A stretch of DNA of 25,589 nucleotides from the NCBI GenBank assembly GCA_003482455.1, contig DMYW01000039.1, positions 1-25,589 on the forward strand, given 5' to 3'. Below the pieces are notes generated by a model, which was given only the letters and a program-made list of their open reading frames with translations, was not told the origin of the DNA and did not search any database. Positions 13,282-22,193 of the stretch are shown here, one piece after another (position 1 is the stretch's first letter; the number at the start of each line of letters is the position of its first letter). Position numbers and translations under genes: made by a program. The stretch is from Rheinheimera sp. (GTDB lineage: Bacteria; Pseudomonadota; Gammaproteobacteria; Enterobacterales; Alteromonadaceae).

Positions 13282-16200
13282 GTGGCACCGCTAAAACGGC
13301 TAAGTATATTTTGTTTGCATAAACTCTGGTTGCTGTTTGCTATCGGAGTGATGACGCTCGCCGTGATCGTCACCTTGTTGCGTTTTGGTTTGCCGTACGC
13401 GACCGGGTACAAGTCGGATATTGAGCAGTTAATCAAACAAGAAACCGGCGCGACTGTGCGTATCGGCACCTTAAGCGCTGGTTGGCAAGGCACAGGGCCT
13501 GCATTGTTGTTACAGCAAGTCGATGTGGCTACGGAACAACAAAAGTCGTTATTGCATGTCGGTGAGGCGCGGATCCGGCTGGATTTTTGGGGCTCGTTGC
13601 GCCATCTGCAGTTAAAAGCCGATCATTTTGAGCTGAGCGGTTTGCAGGTGCAGTTTGACAGTAAATACCTGCTAGAACAAAAACCTGCAGCGAAAAACCA
13701 AGACACAGAACCGCTGCTGCAAGCTATGGAAAACCTGCTGTTTCGCCAGCTGCGTGAATTTACCTTAGTCGACAGCAAAATCACCTTAACTTCGCAATAT
13801 ACGCCGCCGATTGAATTTGAAATTCGCCAGTTGTCGTGGCTCAACCGCGACCAACGCCACCAAGGTAGTGGTGACGTTGCTATCGCAGGTGTCACCGGCA
13901 ATACGGTGTCATTCTTGTTAGATTTACATGGTGAAACCTTGGCGCAAAGCCGTGGCCAGCTGTATCTGTCCAGCCACGAATTGGATATTTTGCCGTGGTT
14001 TGAAACCATGTTGCCGCAAACACAAAAACTGCAACGTGCGGCCATTAACTTCCAAGCGTGGGGCGATGTTGAACAAGGCGCCTTAACACAAATTCAAATT
14101 GCCTTGGCGGATAACCGCATCGATTGGCTGCACCAAAAAAAGCAGGTTAGTTTGCGCCTGGGTAAAGGCCAGTTGCAGTGGCGTCCGACAGATCAAGGCT
14201 GGCAGTTACTGTCGAGTGACTTAACACTACAAAGTGGCGAACAAACTTGGCATGACCTGCGCTTGCAAGTGGTGCGCGAACAAGGCATTTACACCACAGC
14301 TCTGCAACAACTACAACTGTCGGCGGCGCAACCCTTGCTGGAACTGTTTGCCAACGACAGCCCTGCGATCCAACAATTGCTGGCCTATCAACTTGACGGC
14401 CGCCTGACCGAACTGGGCTTGCGCCTTGATGGCAATCAATGGTTTTTGCGTGGTGACTTTTTAGATCTGCGTTCGGCGCCAGTGGATGATGTGCCTGGCG
14501 TGCACGGTCTCAGTGGCAATTTCAGCGCTAATCATCAGTTTATTCGGGCCGATATCAACGGCCAAGACGGCGAACTGGCATGGGGCGATGCGTTTGATCG
14601 CGCAACGCCGTACCAAACCCTGCAAGTACGGCTGGAAGTGTTAAAACAAGCTGATTTTTGGCAAGTGCGAGTACCTCGCTTGGCGCTTCGCCACCCAGAT
14701 ATTGAATTGGATGCGCAAATGCGCCTGGACCTTGGCGAGCAGCCGTCGATGGAGTTGCTTGGCGAGCTGCGCGGGGTGCCGGTGAAACATGCCAAGTATT
14801 ATTTCCCGCGTCGTCATATGCCTGAGACCGTCATCAATTACCTGACGCCAGCCTTGGTGTCAGGCAAAGTGCCGGTGGCGCGCGTGTTGTGGGCTGGCGA
14901 ATTTGCAGATTACCCATATGCTGAGCACAACGGTATTTTCCAAGCCTTGGCCGATGTCAGCGACACCGAATTTAGCTTTGACTCGAGCTGGCCGTCGATT
15001 AAACAGATGCAAGCCGAATTGCTGTTTGAAAACGCTTCGATGCTGATCCAAAGCCGCGCCGGCCAGTTGTTTGATATCGAATTGGCCGATGGCGTGACGA
15101 CCGCGATCCCTGATTTATTCCGCGCTGACTATCTGGTGATCGATATCGCCAAACACGCCAAAGCCGAACAAGTGACTGGCTTGATGTTGGCATCGCCACT
15201 GAGTGATTCGGTGGGCGCAACCTTGGATTATTTGGGGGTGCAAGGTGACGTTGATGCCAAAGTACAGCTCAATATAGGGATTGCCAAAGACGATGTGATC
15301 GTCAAAGGCGACGTTGATTTTGCGGACAACAAGTTGGCGATCCGAGCGCCGGCGGTGCAAGTGGCGCAGCTCCGCGGCCACTTGAGTTTTATCAATGACA
15401 AAATCGACAGTGAGCAGCTGAATTTTGTCGCGCAAGGCGTGCCGATGCAGGCGCAATTGCATGGTGTGCAACAAGCAGATCATTACCAAGTGAGTTTGCA
15501 GGCGCAGGGTGAACAAAATCTGGATCAGCTATTGGGCTTGGTTTCGCCAGCGTGGGCCGCGCTTGGTTCTGGGGTTGCTCCTTACACGTGGGACTTACAG
15601 ATTGCCTTGCCAACAACCGGTTTCCGTTATACCTCGGCGATGAGTGTTGATTTAGCCAATGCCGAGTTACGGTTACCTGAGCCGTTTGGCAAAGAAAAAA
15701 CCGATGGCGTGACGCTACAACTGGACAGCCAAGGTGATGAGCAAGGCTCACAAATTGTGCTGCGTTATGGCGATCAACTGAAGTTTTTAAGTCATTTGAA
15801 CCAAGCCACAGGGCAGATCGATCAGGCCTTGTTGCAACTAGGCCAATCGGATCGGCAACTGGAACCGGGCTTTTATATTGATGCCGGTTTACCGACGGCA
15901 GAACTAGCCGATTGGTTGGATTTGCTGGTGACGCAAATTCGTGATTGGCCAGCGACTGAAGACTCCGCACAGCCATTATTCCCAGCGCTTAACGCAGTTA
16001 CGGCGCGAATTGACAGGCTGCATCTGTTCGACGACGTCAATTTCCATCAGCTGGAATTGACGTTGTTGCCGCAAGATGAGCATTTCGAGCTGCAACTGCA
16101 AGGCGATGAAGTCGCCGGCACGCTGCTGCTTGGTAAACGCTTGCAAGAACAAGGTATTGAAGCCAACTTACAACGGCTGCATTTAATATTTGAAGATGCC

Positions 16201-17361
16201 GCGGAACAGAAGCTAGAAGATGCGGCGTACAAAGCGCGGTTACCGCAACTGAAAGATAGCGAAAAAATTGACTTCGCAGCACAAGAAGCCGAAGCCTTTG
16301 CCGCCTTGACGCCGATGAATTGGCTGGCTGAGTTACCGCCGCTGACCCTGTATTGTGCTGATTGCCGGATTGGTGATTACAACTTAGGTCAAGTGGCTGC
16401 CAAAGCCCATAGTGATGGTGCCCAGTGGTTTTTAGACAAAATCTCCGCCGAGCGTGCAGGACATCTGTGGCAGGGAGCCGGCCGCTGGCAAAAAGACGAC
16501 AAGATTGGCATCACTTATCTTGCGGCCGCGTTGGACACGCAGAGTTTTGGCCAGTTGCTGCAGGATTACGACATCAGCAGCAGCATGACCGGCAGTCGCG
16601 CTACTGTCGAATTAAATCAAATGAGCTGGCAAGGTTCGCCATTTCAGTTTAATCGGCAAACATTAAGCGGCAATGTGAAGTGGAACTTGGCCGAAGGCAC
16701 TTTGGTCGAAGTCAGCGACGGCGGCGCGCGGGTGTTTAGTTTCTTAAGTTTGGATTCGCTGCTGCGCAAACTGCGCTTGGATTTCCGCGATGTCTTTGCC
16801 AAAGGCTTTTTCTACAGCAGCATGTCCGGCACCATGAAGCTCAAAAATGGTGTGGCGCAGACCCGTGACACCCAAGTTGATGGCGCAGCGGGTTTAATTG
16901 AGATGCAAGGTAAAACGGACTTAAAAGCCCGCAAGATCAAGTATCAAATGGACTTCTCTCCCAAAGTGACATCAAGTCTACCGGTGATCGTGGCCTGGAT
17001 GGTCAACCCAGTGACTGGCGTCGCGGCGTATGCGCTGGATGAAATGTTCCAATCGGCGGAAGTGATCTCGAAAATCCAATTTGATGTGACTGGTGATTTG
17101 GATAACCCGACAGTCACCGAAGTGAAACGGGATTCGAAGCAAATTAAAGTGCCAGCGGATGCGCGAAAAAAAGCGCAGCAAGCGGGCGAGGCCTCTGGCA
17201 GCAATGGCGCCGCGTCGCCACAACAGCAAACTCCGCCAGACGACACCACAGCACCACAAGGCCAGGATGAATTCAGCACGCCTGTCCCGCAAATGAAAGA
17301 AGCGGTGATTGACGATGAAGGCACATCAGCACAGCCAAAAGGGGAGCTCGATGAGTTTTGA
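13282..17361 (+). CDS. yhdP: YhdP-family giant AsmA-like envelope protein
   Basis: A 1359-residue protein, somewhat longer than E. coli YhdP (about 1266). YhdP, TamB and YdbH are AsmA-like proteins that bridge the periplasm and are implicated in carrying phospholipids to the outer membrane. An N-terminal transmembrane helix spans about residues 16-38, followed by the family-typical segment SAGWQGTGPALLLQQVDV, a long beta-rich DUF3971/AsmA-like body, and a conserved C-terminal part (GGARVFSFLSLDSLLRKLRLDF through GVAAYALDEMF). The last 65 or so residues are a Gln/Pro/Asp-rich, probably disordered tail. The start is a GTG immediately after the rng stop; no ATG nearby keeps the membrane helix. 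The end overlaps the amidase gene by 11 bases. Confidence 0.94.
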   Translation: MAPLKRLSIFCLHKLWLLFAIGVMTLAVIVTLLRFGLPYATGYKSDIEQLIKQETGATVRIGTLSAGWQGTGPALLLQQVDVATEQQKSLLHVGEARIRLDFWGSLRHLQLKADHFELSGLQVQFDSKYLLEQKPAAKNQDTEPLLQAMENLLFRQLREFTLVDSKITLTSQYTPPIEFEIRQLSWLNRDQRHQGSGDVAIAGVTGNTVSFLLDLHGETLAQSRGQLYLSSHELDILPWFETMLPQTQKLQRAAINFQAWGDVEQGALTQIQIALADNRIDWLHQKKQVSLRLGKGQLQWRPTDQGWQLLSSDLTLQSGEQTWHDLRLQVVREQGIYTTALQQLQLSAAQPLLELFANDSPAIQQLLAYQLDGRLTELGLRLDGNQWFLRGDFLDLRSAPVDDVPGVHGLSGNFSANHQFIRADINGQDGELAWGDAFDRATPYQTLQVRLEVLKQADFWQVRVPRLALRHPDIELDAQMRLDLGEQPSMELLGELRGVPVKHAKYYFPRRHMPETVINYLTPALVSGKVPVARVLWAGEFADYPYAEHNGIFQALADVSDTEFSFDSSWPSIKQMQAELLFENASMLIQSRAGQLFDIELADGVTTAIPDLFRADYLVIDIAKHAKAEQVTGLMLASPLSDSVGATLDYLGVQGDVDAKVQLNIGIAKDDVIVKGDVDFADNKLAIRAPAVQVAQLRGHLSFINDKIDSEQLNFVAQGVPMQAQLHGVQQADHYQVSLQAQGEQNLDQLLGLVSPAWAALGSGVAPYTWDLQIALPTTGFRYTSAMSVDLANAELRLPEPFGKEKTDGVTLQLDSQGDEQGSQIVLRYGDQLKFLSHLNQATGQIDQALLQLGQSDRQLEPGFYIDAGLPTAELADWLDLLVTQIRDWPATEDSAQPLFPALNAVTARIDRLHLFDDVNFHQLELTLLPQDEHFELQLQGDEVAGTLLLGKRLQEQGIEANLQRLHLIFEDAAEQKLEDAAYKARLPQLKDSEKIDFAAQEAEAFAALTPMNWLAELPPLTLYCADCRIGDYNLGQVAAKAHSDGAQWFLDKISAERAGHLWQGAGRWQKDDKIGITYLAAALDTQSFGQLLQDYDISSSMTGSRATVELNQMSWQGSPFQFNRQTLSGNVKWNLAEGTLVEVSDGGARVFSFLSLDSLLRKLRLDFRDVFAKGFFYSSMSGTMKLKNGVAQTRDTQVDGAAGLIEMQGKTDLKARKIKYQMDFSPKVTSSLPVIVAWMVNPVTGVAAYALDEMFQSAEVISKIQFDVTGDLDNPTVTEVKRDSKQIKVPADARKKAQQAGEASGSNGAASPQQQTPPDDTTAPQGQDEFSTPVPQMKEAVIDDEGTSAQPKGELDEF

Positions 17362-18247
17362 AGCCGCAGCACAGCCAACATCCACCGTAGGCGGTTTTGA
17401 TACGGCCGCTGCCAGCACACCACACTGGCAATTGAGTTGTATCCAGCTAACCAGCGGCCCAGATCCGCAGCAGAACTTGGCAGAGATCCGACGCTGGTGC
17501 GCAGCGCTACCGGCCGCACGGCCACAACTGGTGGCACTGCCGGAAGGTGCTTTGTGTTTTGGTGGAGCTGCCGATGCCAATGTGTTGTTGCAAGAGCCGC
17601 TCGGTCAAGGGCCCATCCAAGCGGAATTGGCGGCGATCGCCCGCGAGTTTGCCGTGTATTTGCTGGTCGGCACCTTTCCGACCACTGCGGCACGGCCAGA
17701 GCAATTCGCCGCTTCAAGCTTAGTGTTCAGCCCAGCCGGCGACTTGCTGGCGGATTACCAAAAAATCCATCTGTTTGATGCGCAAGTGGCCGATGGCACT
17801 GGGGCTTACCGGGAATCGAGTAACACGCAAGCCGGCCAAAAAGTCACAGTGGCAGACCTTGGCGAGTTAAAGCTCGGCATGTCGGTGTGTTACGACGTGC
17901 GTTTCGCCGGCTTGTTTATGCAAATGGCCGCGCGCGGCATGAATGTGTTGGCAGTCCCTGCGGCCTTCACTACAGTGACAGGGGAGGCGCATTGGCAAGT
18001 CCTACTGCGTGCTCGCGCCATTGAAACACAAAGTTTTGTGGTCGCGCCGGCGCAAACCGGCCGCCATGCCAACGGCCGTGAAACCTTTGGCCATAGTTTA
18101 ATTATTGATCCATGGGGCCGGGTGCTGGCGGACGCCGGTACAGCGCCGGGTGTGATCAGCTGTGCAGTGAACCTGCAAGAATCGACAGCGCTGGCGGCAA
18201 AAATGCCGATCGCCAGCCACCAAAAATTTGGAAGTGAATGGTTATGA
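17351..18247 (+). CDS. carbon-nitrogen hydrolase, Nit1-like (probable deaminated-glutathione amidase)
   Basis: A 298-residue nitrilase-superfamily amidase. The catalytic triad is visible as Glu65 (ALPEGAL), Lys138 (YQKIHLFD) and Cys180 (MSVCYDVRF). The stretches HWQVLLRARAIETQSFVVAPAQTGRH and GHSLIIDPWGRVLA closely follow the Nit1/YbeM group, which repairs deaminated glutathione. I chose the ATG at 17351 (GGGGAG four bases upstream, 11-base overlap with yhdP) over a longer in-frame form from 17309. Even so, about 24 residues of low-complexity Ala/Thr-rich sequence precede the usual domain start. A nitrilase between yhdP and tldD is common in gammaproteobacteria. The exact substrate is inference. 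Confidence 0.9.
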   Translation: MSFEAAAQPTSTVGGFDTAAASTPHWQLSCIQLTSGPDPQQNLAEIRRWCAALPAARPQLVALPEGALCFGGAADANVLLQEPLGQGPIQAELAAIAREFAVYLLVGTFPTTAARPEQFAASSLVFSPAGDLLADYQKIHLFDAQVADGTGAYRESSNTQAGQKVTVADLGELKLGMSVCYDVRFAGLFMQMAARGMNVLAVPAAFTTVTGEAHWQVLLRARAIETQSFVVAPAQTGRHANGRETFGHSLIIDPWGRVLADAGTAPGVISCAVNLQESTALAAKMPIASHQKFGSEWL

Positions 18248-19701
18248 ATGCACAAAACTTGTTGCAACACGTTGAAAACAATCTGATTAGTGCCAGCGAC
18301 CTGACGGCAGCTGATTTAAACCAACAACTCGGTTTTTTGTTTGCGCACCAGTTGGATTACGCCGATTTGTATTTCCAATCCAGCGTGCATGAGTCCTGGG
18401 TGCTGGAAGATGGTTTAGTCAAAGATGGCTCGTTTAACATTGAGCGTGGTGTCGGTGTGCGTGCAGTCAGCGGCGAAAAAACCGGTTTTGCGTACGCTGA
18501 TGCCATTAACAAGCAAGCGCTGCAACAAGCCGCCGCCGCTGCGCGTGGGATCGCCGCTGTAGGCCAACAAGGCCAAGTGCAAGCATTCAAAGCCGTGGGC
18601 ACGCCACAAATTTATCTGCCAGCCGAGCCGCTACAAAGTTTAAGCAATACTGACAAAGTCGCCTTGTTGCATCAAATTGAAGCCTTTATTCGCACCTTGG
18701 ATAGCCGCGCGGAACAAGTGATGGTCAGTTTAAGTGGCGTCTATGAAGAGATGTTAGTTGCCGCCAGCGACGGCACTTATGGTGCGGATATTCGGCCCTT
18801 GGTGCGCCTGAACTGTTCCGTGCTGTTGCAACACAACGGTCGGCGCGAACGTGGCAGCAGTGGCGGTGGTGCGCGCACCACGTATGCTTATTTCAATGAA
18901 GACCTCAATGGCGAACCGCGTTGGATGAGTTATGCCCGCGAAGCCGTGCGCCAAGCCCAAGTAAACCTCACCGCCATCGATGCGCCAGCCGGGATGATGC
19001 CGGTAGTGTTGGGCGCTGGTTGGCCAGGCGTGTTGTTGCACGAAGCGGTCGGCCATGGCTTGGAAGGTGATTTTAACCGCAAAGGCGCCTCGACCTTTTC
19101 TGGCCGGGTCGGCGAGCAGGTGGCCTCGAAGCATTGCACCATCGTTGATGACGGCACCTTAACGGGTCGTCGTGGTTCGCTGAATATCGATGATGAAGGT
19201 ACAGCCAGCCAGTGCAATGTCTTGATCGAAAACGGTATTTTGAAAGGCTATATCCAAGACAAACACAACGCCATGTTGATGAACGTGGCACCAACCGGCA
19301 ATGGCCGTCGTGAATCCTTCGCGCATCTGCCGATGCCGCGGATGACCAACACTTATATGTTGGCTGGCCAGTATGCACCGGAAGAAATTATTGGCTCGGT
19401 CAAACGTGGGATTTATGCGCCTAACTTTGGCGGTGGCCAAGTGGATATTACCTCGGGCAAATTCGTGTTTTCGGCCAGCGAAGCCTATTTGATTGAAGAT
19501 GGCAAAATCACCGCTCCGATTAAAGGTGCGACGCTCATTGGCAATGGCCCTGAAGCGATGCAGCAGGTGTCGATGGTCGGTAACGATTTGCAGATCGACG
19601 CTGGTGTTGGGGTCTGTGGTAAACAAGGGCAAAGCGTGCCGGTTGGGGTCGGTCAACCGACGTTAAAACTGGACTCGATGACGGTTGGTGGCACTGCTTA
19701 A
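18244..19701 (+). CDS. tldD: metalloprotease TldD
   Basis: A 485-residue TldD/PmbA-family protein. TldD is the catalytic subunit of the TldD/TldE heterodimer, a zinc protease acting on unfolded peptides (microcin B17 maturation and CcdA degradation in E. coli). The zinc motif HEAVGH is at residues 266-271, and the conserved Cys458 (VCGKQGQ) near the C terminus is the likely third ligand. The ending KLDSMTVGGTA is typical. I chose the ATG at 18244, which overlaps the amidase stop as ATGA and lies seven bases after GGAAGTG; an ATG at 18238 is too close to that site. TldE is not encoded in the window. Confidence 0.96.
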   Translation: MNAQNLLQHVENNLISASDLTAADLNQQLGFLFAHQLDYADLYFQSSVHESWVLEDGLVKDGSFNIERGVGVRAVSGEKTGFAYADAINKQALQQAAAAARGIAAVGQQGQVQAFKAVGTPQIYLPAEPLQSLSNTDKVALLHQIEAFIRTLDSRAEQVMVSLSGVYEEMLVAASDGTYGADIRPLVRLNCSVLLQHNGRRERGSSGGGARTTYAYFNEDLNGEPRWMSYAREAVRQAQVNLTAIDAPAGMMPVVLGAGWPGVLLHEAVGHGLEGDFNRKGASTFSGRVGEQVASKHCTIVDDGTLTGRRGSLNIDDEGTASQCNVLIENGILKGYIQDKHNAMLMNVAPTGNGRRESFAHLPMPRMTNTYMLAGQYAPEEIIGSVKRGIYAPNFGGGQVDITSGKFVFSASEAYLIEDGKITAPIKGATLIGNGPEAMQQVSMVGNDLQIDAGVGVCGKQGQSVPVGVGQPTLKLDSMTVGGTA

Positions 19702-19714
19702 GCTTGGTTGTTGT

Positions 19715-19748
19715 GGCGGTCGACACGCCTTGTTACCGCCGCTGTTTT
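19715..19748 (+). terminator. weak possible terminator after tldD
   Basis: GGCGGT (19715-19720) can pair with ACCGCC (19735-19740) across a 14-base loop, followed by GCTGTTTT. The loop is long and the U-run short and interrupted, so this is only a candidate for ending the mre-tldD operon. Confidence 0.3.
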
Positions 19749-19775
19749 GCCAGCGCTAAAGAATTCGCCCATAAT
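19747..19775 (+). promoter_or_regulatory. sigma-70-type promoter for pssA
   Basis: TTGCCA (19747-19752) and CATAAT (19770-19775) are separated by exactly 17 bases; each hexamer matches consensus at five of six positions. The predicted transcript start near 19782 leaves a leader of about 60 bases before the pssA ATG. Confidence 0.6.
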
Positions 19776-19842
19776 AGGCCGACTTTTAAAAACAAAAACC
19801 GTGAACTGCGGCCATCAGGCGGCACTAGGAACCCCCGGATTT

Positions 19843-21186
19843 ATGTTAGAAATGATGCTGAATAAGCGCCGACTGGCGGCGCTCCCATCGACGCCGATTG
19901 AAGCGTCTACTGTTGAAGTCTTGTGTCATGCCACGGAATACCACGCCAAAGTTCATCAACTGATCCAAACCGCACGCCAACGTATCATTTTAACTGCCTT
20001 GTATTTGCAAGCCGATGAAGCCGGCGAAGCGGTGCTGCGCGCCTTGTACGCGGCAAAACAAGCCAATCCGGCACTGCAAGTGACAGTTTATGTTGATTTC
20101 CACCGCGCTCGTCGTGGTTTGATCGGTAAATCCGATATGAAAACCAACGCTGATTTTTACCGCGAAATTGCCGCCGAGTATCAGCATCCGATTGAAATTT
20201 TGGGCGTGCCGGTGAAACGCCGTGAGTTGTTTGGCGTGTTGCATCTGAAAGGTTTTGTGTTTGACGACACTTTGTTGTATTCAGGCGCGTCGCTAAATAA
20301 CGTCTATTTAGGCCAACCCAGTCGGTACCGCGCCGATCGTTATTTGCTGATCAGCAATAAAGCCTTGGCGGATGCGTTTGCTGCAGGGCACCAGCAAGTG
20401 CTGGGCGACCGTCAAGTGGTGCAAAGTTTATTAGACCCGTCGCCTGAGGTGGCGCAGGCCTACAAACCGCATCACCGCAGTTGGTTAAAACACGCCAAAC
20501 AAAACAGTTACCCGCAGCAGGGCAAAAGCAACGAGCCACTGCGTGCCAGCTTGCTTATGGGCATGGGCCGGTTGAAAAACAGCCTGAACCAGTCATTGTT
20601 GGCGGTGCTGGCGTTAGCGCAACGTGATGTATTGATCTACACGCCGTATTTTAACCCGCCACCTGTGCTGGCGAAGGCGCTGCGTAAATGCTTAAAACGC
20701 GGTGTGAAAGTGACGATTGTGGTCGGCGACAAAACCGCCAATGACTTCTATATTCCGCCGACGCAAAAATTCAGCCGTATCGGTGGTTTGCCGTACTTGT
20801 ACGAAACTATTTTACGTAAGTTCTTAAAAAGTAACCAAAGTTACATCGATGATGGTTTGCTCGAAGTACGTTTGTGGAAACACGAAGACAATAGTTATCA
20901 TCTCAAAGGCATTAGTGTCGATGGCGTACGCCATCTGTTCACGGGCCATAACTTAAACCCACGGGCCTTTGCGCTGGACTATGAAAACGGCATTTTAGTC
21001 GAAGACGAACTTGGTCAGCTGCAAGCCGCACTTGGCCAAGAACAAGAACAAATCTTCTTAAATACCCGCTCGGTGCGGCATTTTTCGGAAATCGAAATGG
21101 TGCGCGATTACCCAGAGCCAGTGCGCAAGTTGTTGTCGAAAATTAAAGGCATTGGCGCCGACATGGTACTTAAACGACTGATCTAG
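19843..21186 (+). CDS. pssA: CDP-diacylglycerol--serine O-phosphatidyltransferase (phosphatidylserine synthase)
   Basis: A 447-residue phospholipase-D-superfamily enzyme, close to E. coli PssA (451). It makes phosphatidylserine from CDP-diacylglycerol and serine, the first committed step to phosphatidylethanolamine, and associates with membrane and ribosomes. Two HKD motifs are present: His134/Lys136/Asp141 (HLKGFVFDD) and His353/Lys355/Asp360 (HLKGISVD). Other family blocks are LYSGASLNNVYL, TPYFNPP, VGDKTANDFYIP and LNPRAFALD. The frame is open back to 19708, but the ATG at 19843 gives the family length, and the promoter lies inside the longer form. A strong terminator follows, so this is a single-gene unit. 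Confidence 0.96.
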   Translation: MLEMMLNKRRLAALPSTPIEASTVEVLCHATEYHAKVHQLIQTARQRIILTALYLQADEAGEAVLRALYAAKQANPALQVTVYVDFHRARRGLIGKSDMKTNADFYREIAAEYQHPIEILGVPVKRRELFGVLHLKGFVFDDTLLYSGASLNNVYLGQPSRYRADRYLLISNKALADAFAAGHQQVLGDRQVVQSLLDPSPEVAQAYKPHHRSWLKHAKQNSYPQQGKSNEPLRASLLMGMGRLKNSLNQSLLAVLALAQRDVLIYTPYFNPPPVLAKALRKCLKRGVKVTIVVGDKTANDFYIPPTQKFSRIGGLPYLYETILRKFLKSNQSYIDDGLLEVRLWKHEDNSYHLKGISVDGVRHLFTGHNLNPRAFALDYENGILVEDELGQLQAALGQEQEQIFLNTRSVRHFSEIEMVRDYPEPVRKLLSKIKGIGADMVLKRLI

Positions 21187-21205
21187 TTGTGGTATCTTGA
21201 AATAC

Positions 21206-21239
21206 AAGGCCAGCATTGATGCTGGCTTTGTCGTTTTTT
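21206..21239 (+). terminator. intrinsic terminator of pssA
   Basis: A stem of eight to ten base pairs (GGCCAGCA at 21208-21215 with TGCTGGCT at 21220-21227, extended by A-T pairs) closes a TTGA loop. TTTGTCGTTTTTT follows. It lies 20 bases after the pssA stop. Confidence 0.85.
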
Positions 21240-21258
21240 CAGCGTTGAACTTACCAGT

Positions 21259-21280
21259 GGTTGCTCCTGTGGGGGCAGCC
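21259..21280. repeat. GC-rich hairpin, possible REP-like unit
   Basis: GGTTGCTCC (21259-21267) pairs with GGGGCAGCC (21272-21280), including two wobbles, around a TGTG loop. No U-run follows on either strand, so it is not a terminator. Its make-up (CTCCTGTGGG core, then GCCTCGC) resembles REP-type intergenic repeats of gammaproteobacteria. Only one copy is in the window, so repeat status is unproven. Confidence 0.35.
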
Positions 21281-21365
21281 TCGCTAACGACAGACGGCAA
21301 TCTTTCAACTAAGCTGATCCAATCCATGCTGTGCTGTGCCAGCAGCCGTTTTTGCAGGTGATGCC

Positions 21366-22181
21366 ATGAAACAATATGCTTTGTACCAAGTGGACGCGTT
21401 TACCGACCGGCTATTCCACGGCAACCCCGCCGCTGTGGTGCCACTGTCTGAGTGGTTAACAGATTGCCGCATGCTGCAAATCGCGCAAGAAAATAACCTG
21501 TCCGAGACCGCCTATATTCTGGAGCAGGCGCCGGGCGTCTACCAAATTCGTTGGTTCTCGCCCGTGTGTGAAATCGACTTTTGTGGACATGCCACCTTGG
21601 CCGCCGCTTTTGTTGTGCTCAAGCAGCAACCACAACTGCCTGCTGTGCGATTTATCACCCAAAAAGTGGGCCAGTTAACGGTCGAACGCCATAGCTCTGG
21701 TGGCTTTTTAATGGATTTCCCAGCGCGACCGCCGCAATGGGTGGACGACATTCCCGATGAATTGCTGGCCGGTTTAAGCCAAGCGCCGCGGCAAGTGCTG
21801 CGCAGTGATCAGGCGTGGTTTGCTATTTATGATCATTGTGATCAAGTGCTGGCACTCAAACCCGATCTGGAGTTGCTGAAAACCTTATGGCCGTATGACG
21901 TGGTCGTCACAGCGCCGGGTTATGGCTTTGAACAGCATCAATACGATTTTATCAGCCGGTATTTTTGGCCCGCCAACGGTGGCGCCGAGGACCCCGTCAC
22001 CGGCTCCATCCATGCCGGACTTGCGCCTTATTGGGGCGAGCGTTTGGGCAAAGATCAACTGAGCGCCTATCAAGCGTCAGCTCGTGGCGGCACCTTGCAA
22101 CTGACTTTGCAAGGCGATCGTGTGCAAGTTCTCGGACACGCCGTGTTGTTCATGCAAGGCCATTTATGGGTGCCGCATTAG
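21366..22181 (+). CDS. PhzF-family isomerase/epimerase
   Basis: A 271-residue protein with the diaminopimelate-epimerase-like fold of the PhzF family. Phenazine PhzF is the named member, but most bacterial homologues outside phenazine clusters, like this one with no other phenazine genes near, have unknown substrates. Motifs are HGNPAAVV (residues 18-25), the catalytic Glu47 in NNLSETAY, CGHATLAAAF (73-82), and the late GGAEDPVTGSIH block. I chose the ATG at 21366, five bases after AGGTG and starting MKQYALYQVDAFT, over an upstream alternative at 21336. It follows the pssA terminator, so it needs its own promoter, which I could not identify. It ends 12 bases from the convergent CigR-like gene. 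Confidence 0.92.
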   Translation: MKQYALYQVDAFTDRLFHGNPAAVVPLSEWLTDCRMLQIAQENNLSETAYILEQAPGVYQIRWFSPVCEIDFCGHATLAAAFVVLKQQPQLPAVRFITQKVGQLTVERHSSGGFLMDFPARPPQWVDDIPDELLAGLSQAPRQVLRSDQAWFAIYDHCDQVLALKPDLELLKTLWPYDVVVTAPGYGFEQHQYDFISRYFWPANGGAEDPVTGSIHAGLAPYWGERLGKDQLSAYQASARGGTLQLTLQGDRVQVLGHAVLFMQGHLWVPH

Positions 22182-22193
22182 CGACACCCAGCT

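Noticed and set aside
15392..15976. Open frame of 194 codons on the minus strand
   Set aside because: Fully antisense to the yhdP body; no start signals or family resemblance.
16944..17717. Long open frame on the minus strand (257 codons)
   Set aside because: It lies antisense to the end of yhdP and the start of the amidase gene, both with clear family motifs; the translation has no recognisable domain and is composition-driven.
19708..19842. Longer N terminus for pssA
   Set aside because: It would add about 45 residues not found in PssA, and a good promoter (19747-19775) lies inside it.
21336..21365. Longer N terminus for the PhzF-family gene
   Set aside because: The family begins at MKQYALYQVDAFT, and the ribosome binding site AGGTG fits the ATG at 21366.
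22167..22190. Bidirectional terminator between phzF and the CigR-like gene
   Set aside because: TGGGTG/CACCCA can pair but the loop is 12 bases and no U-run follows on either strand.
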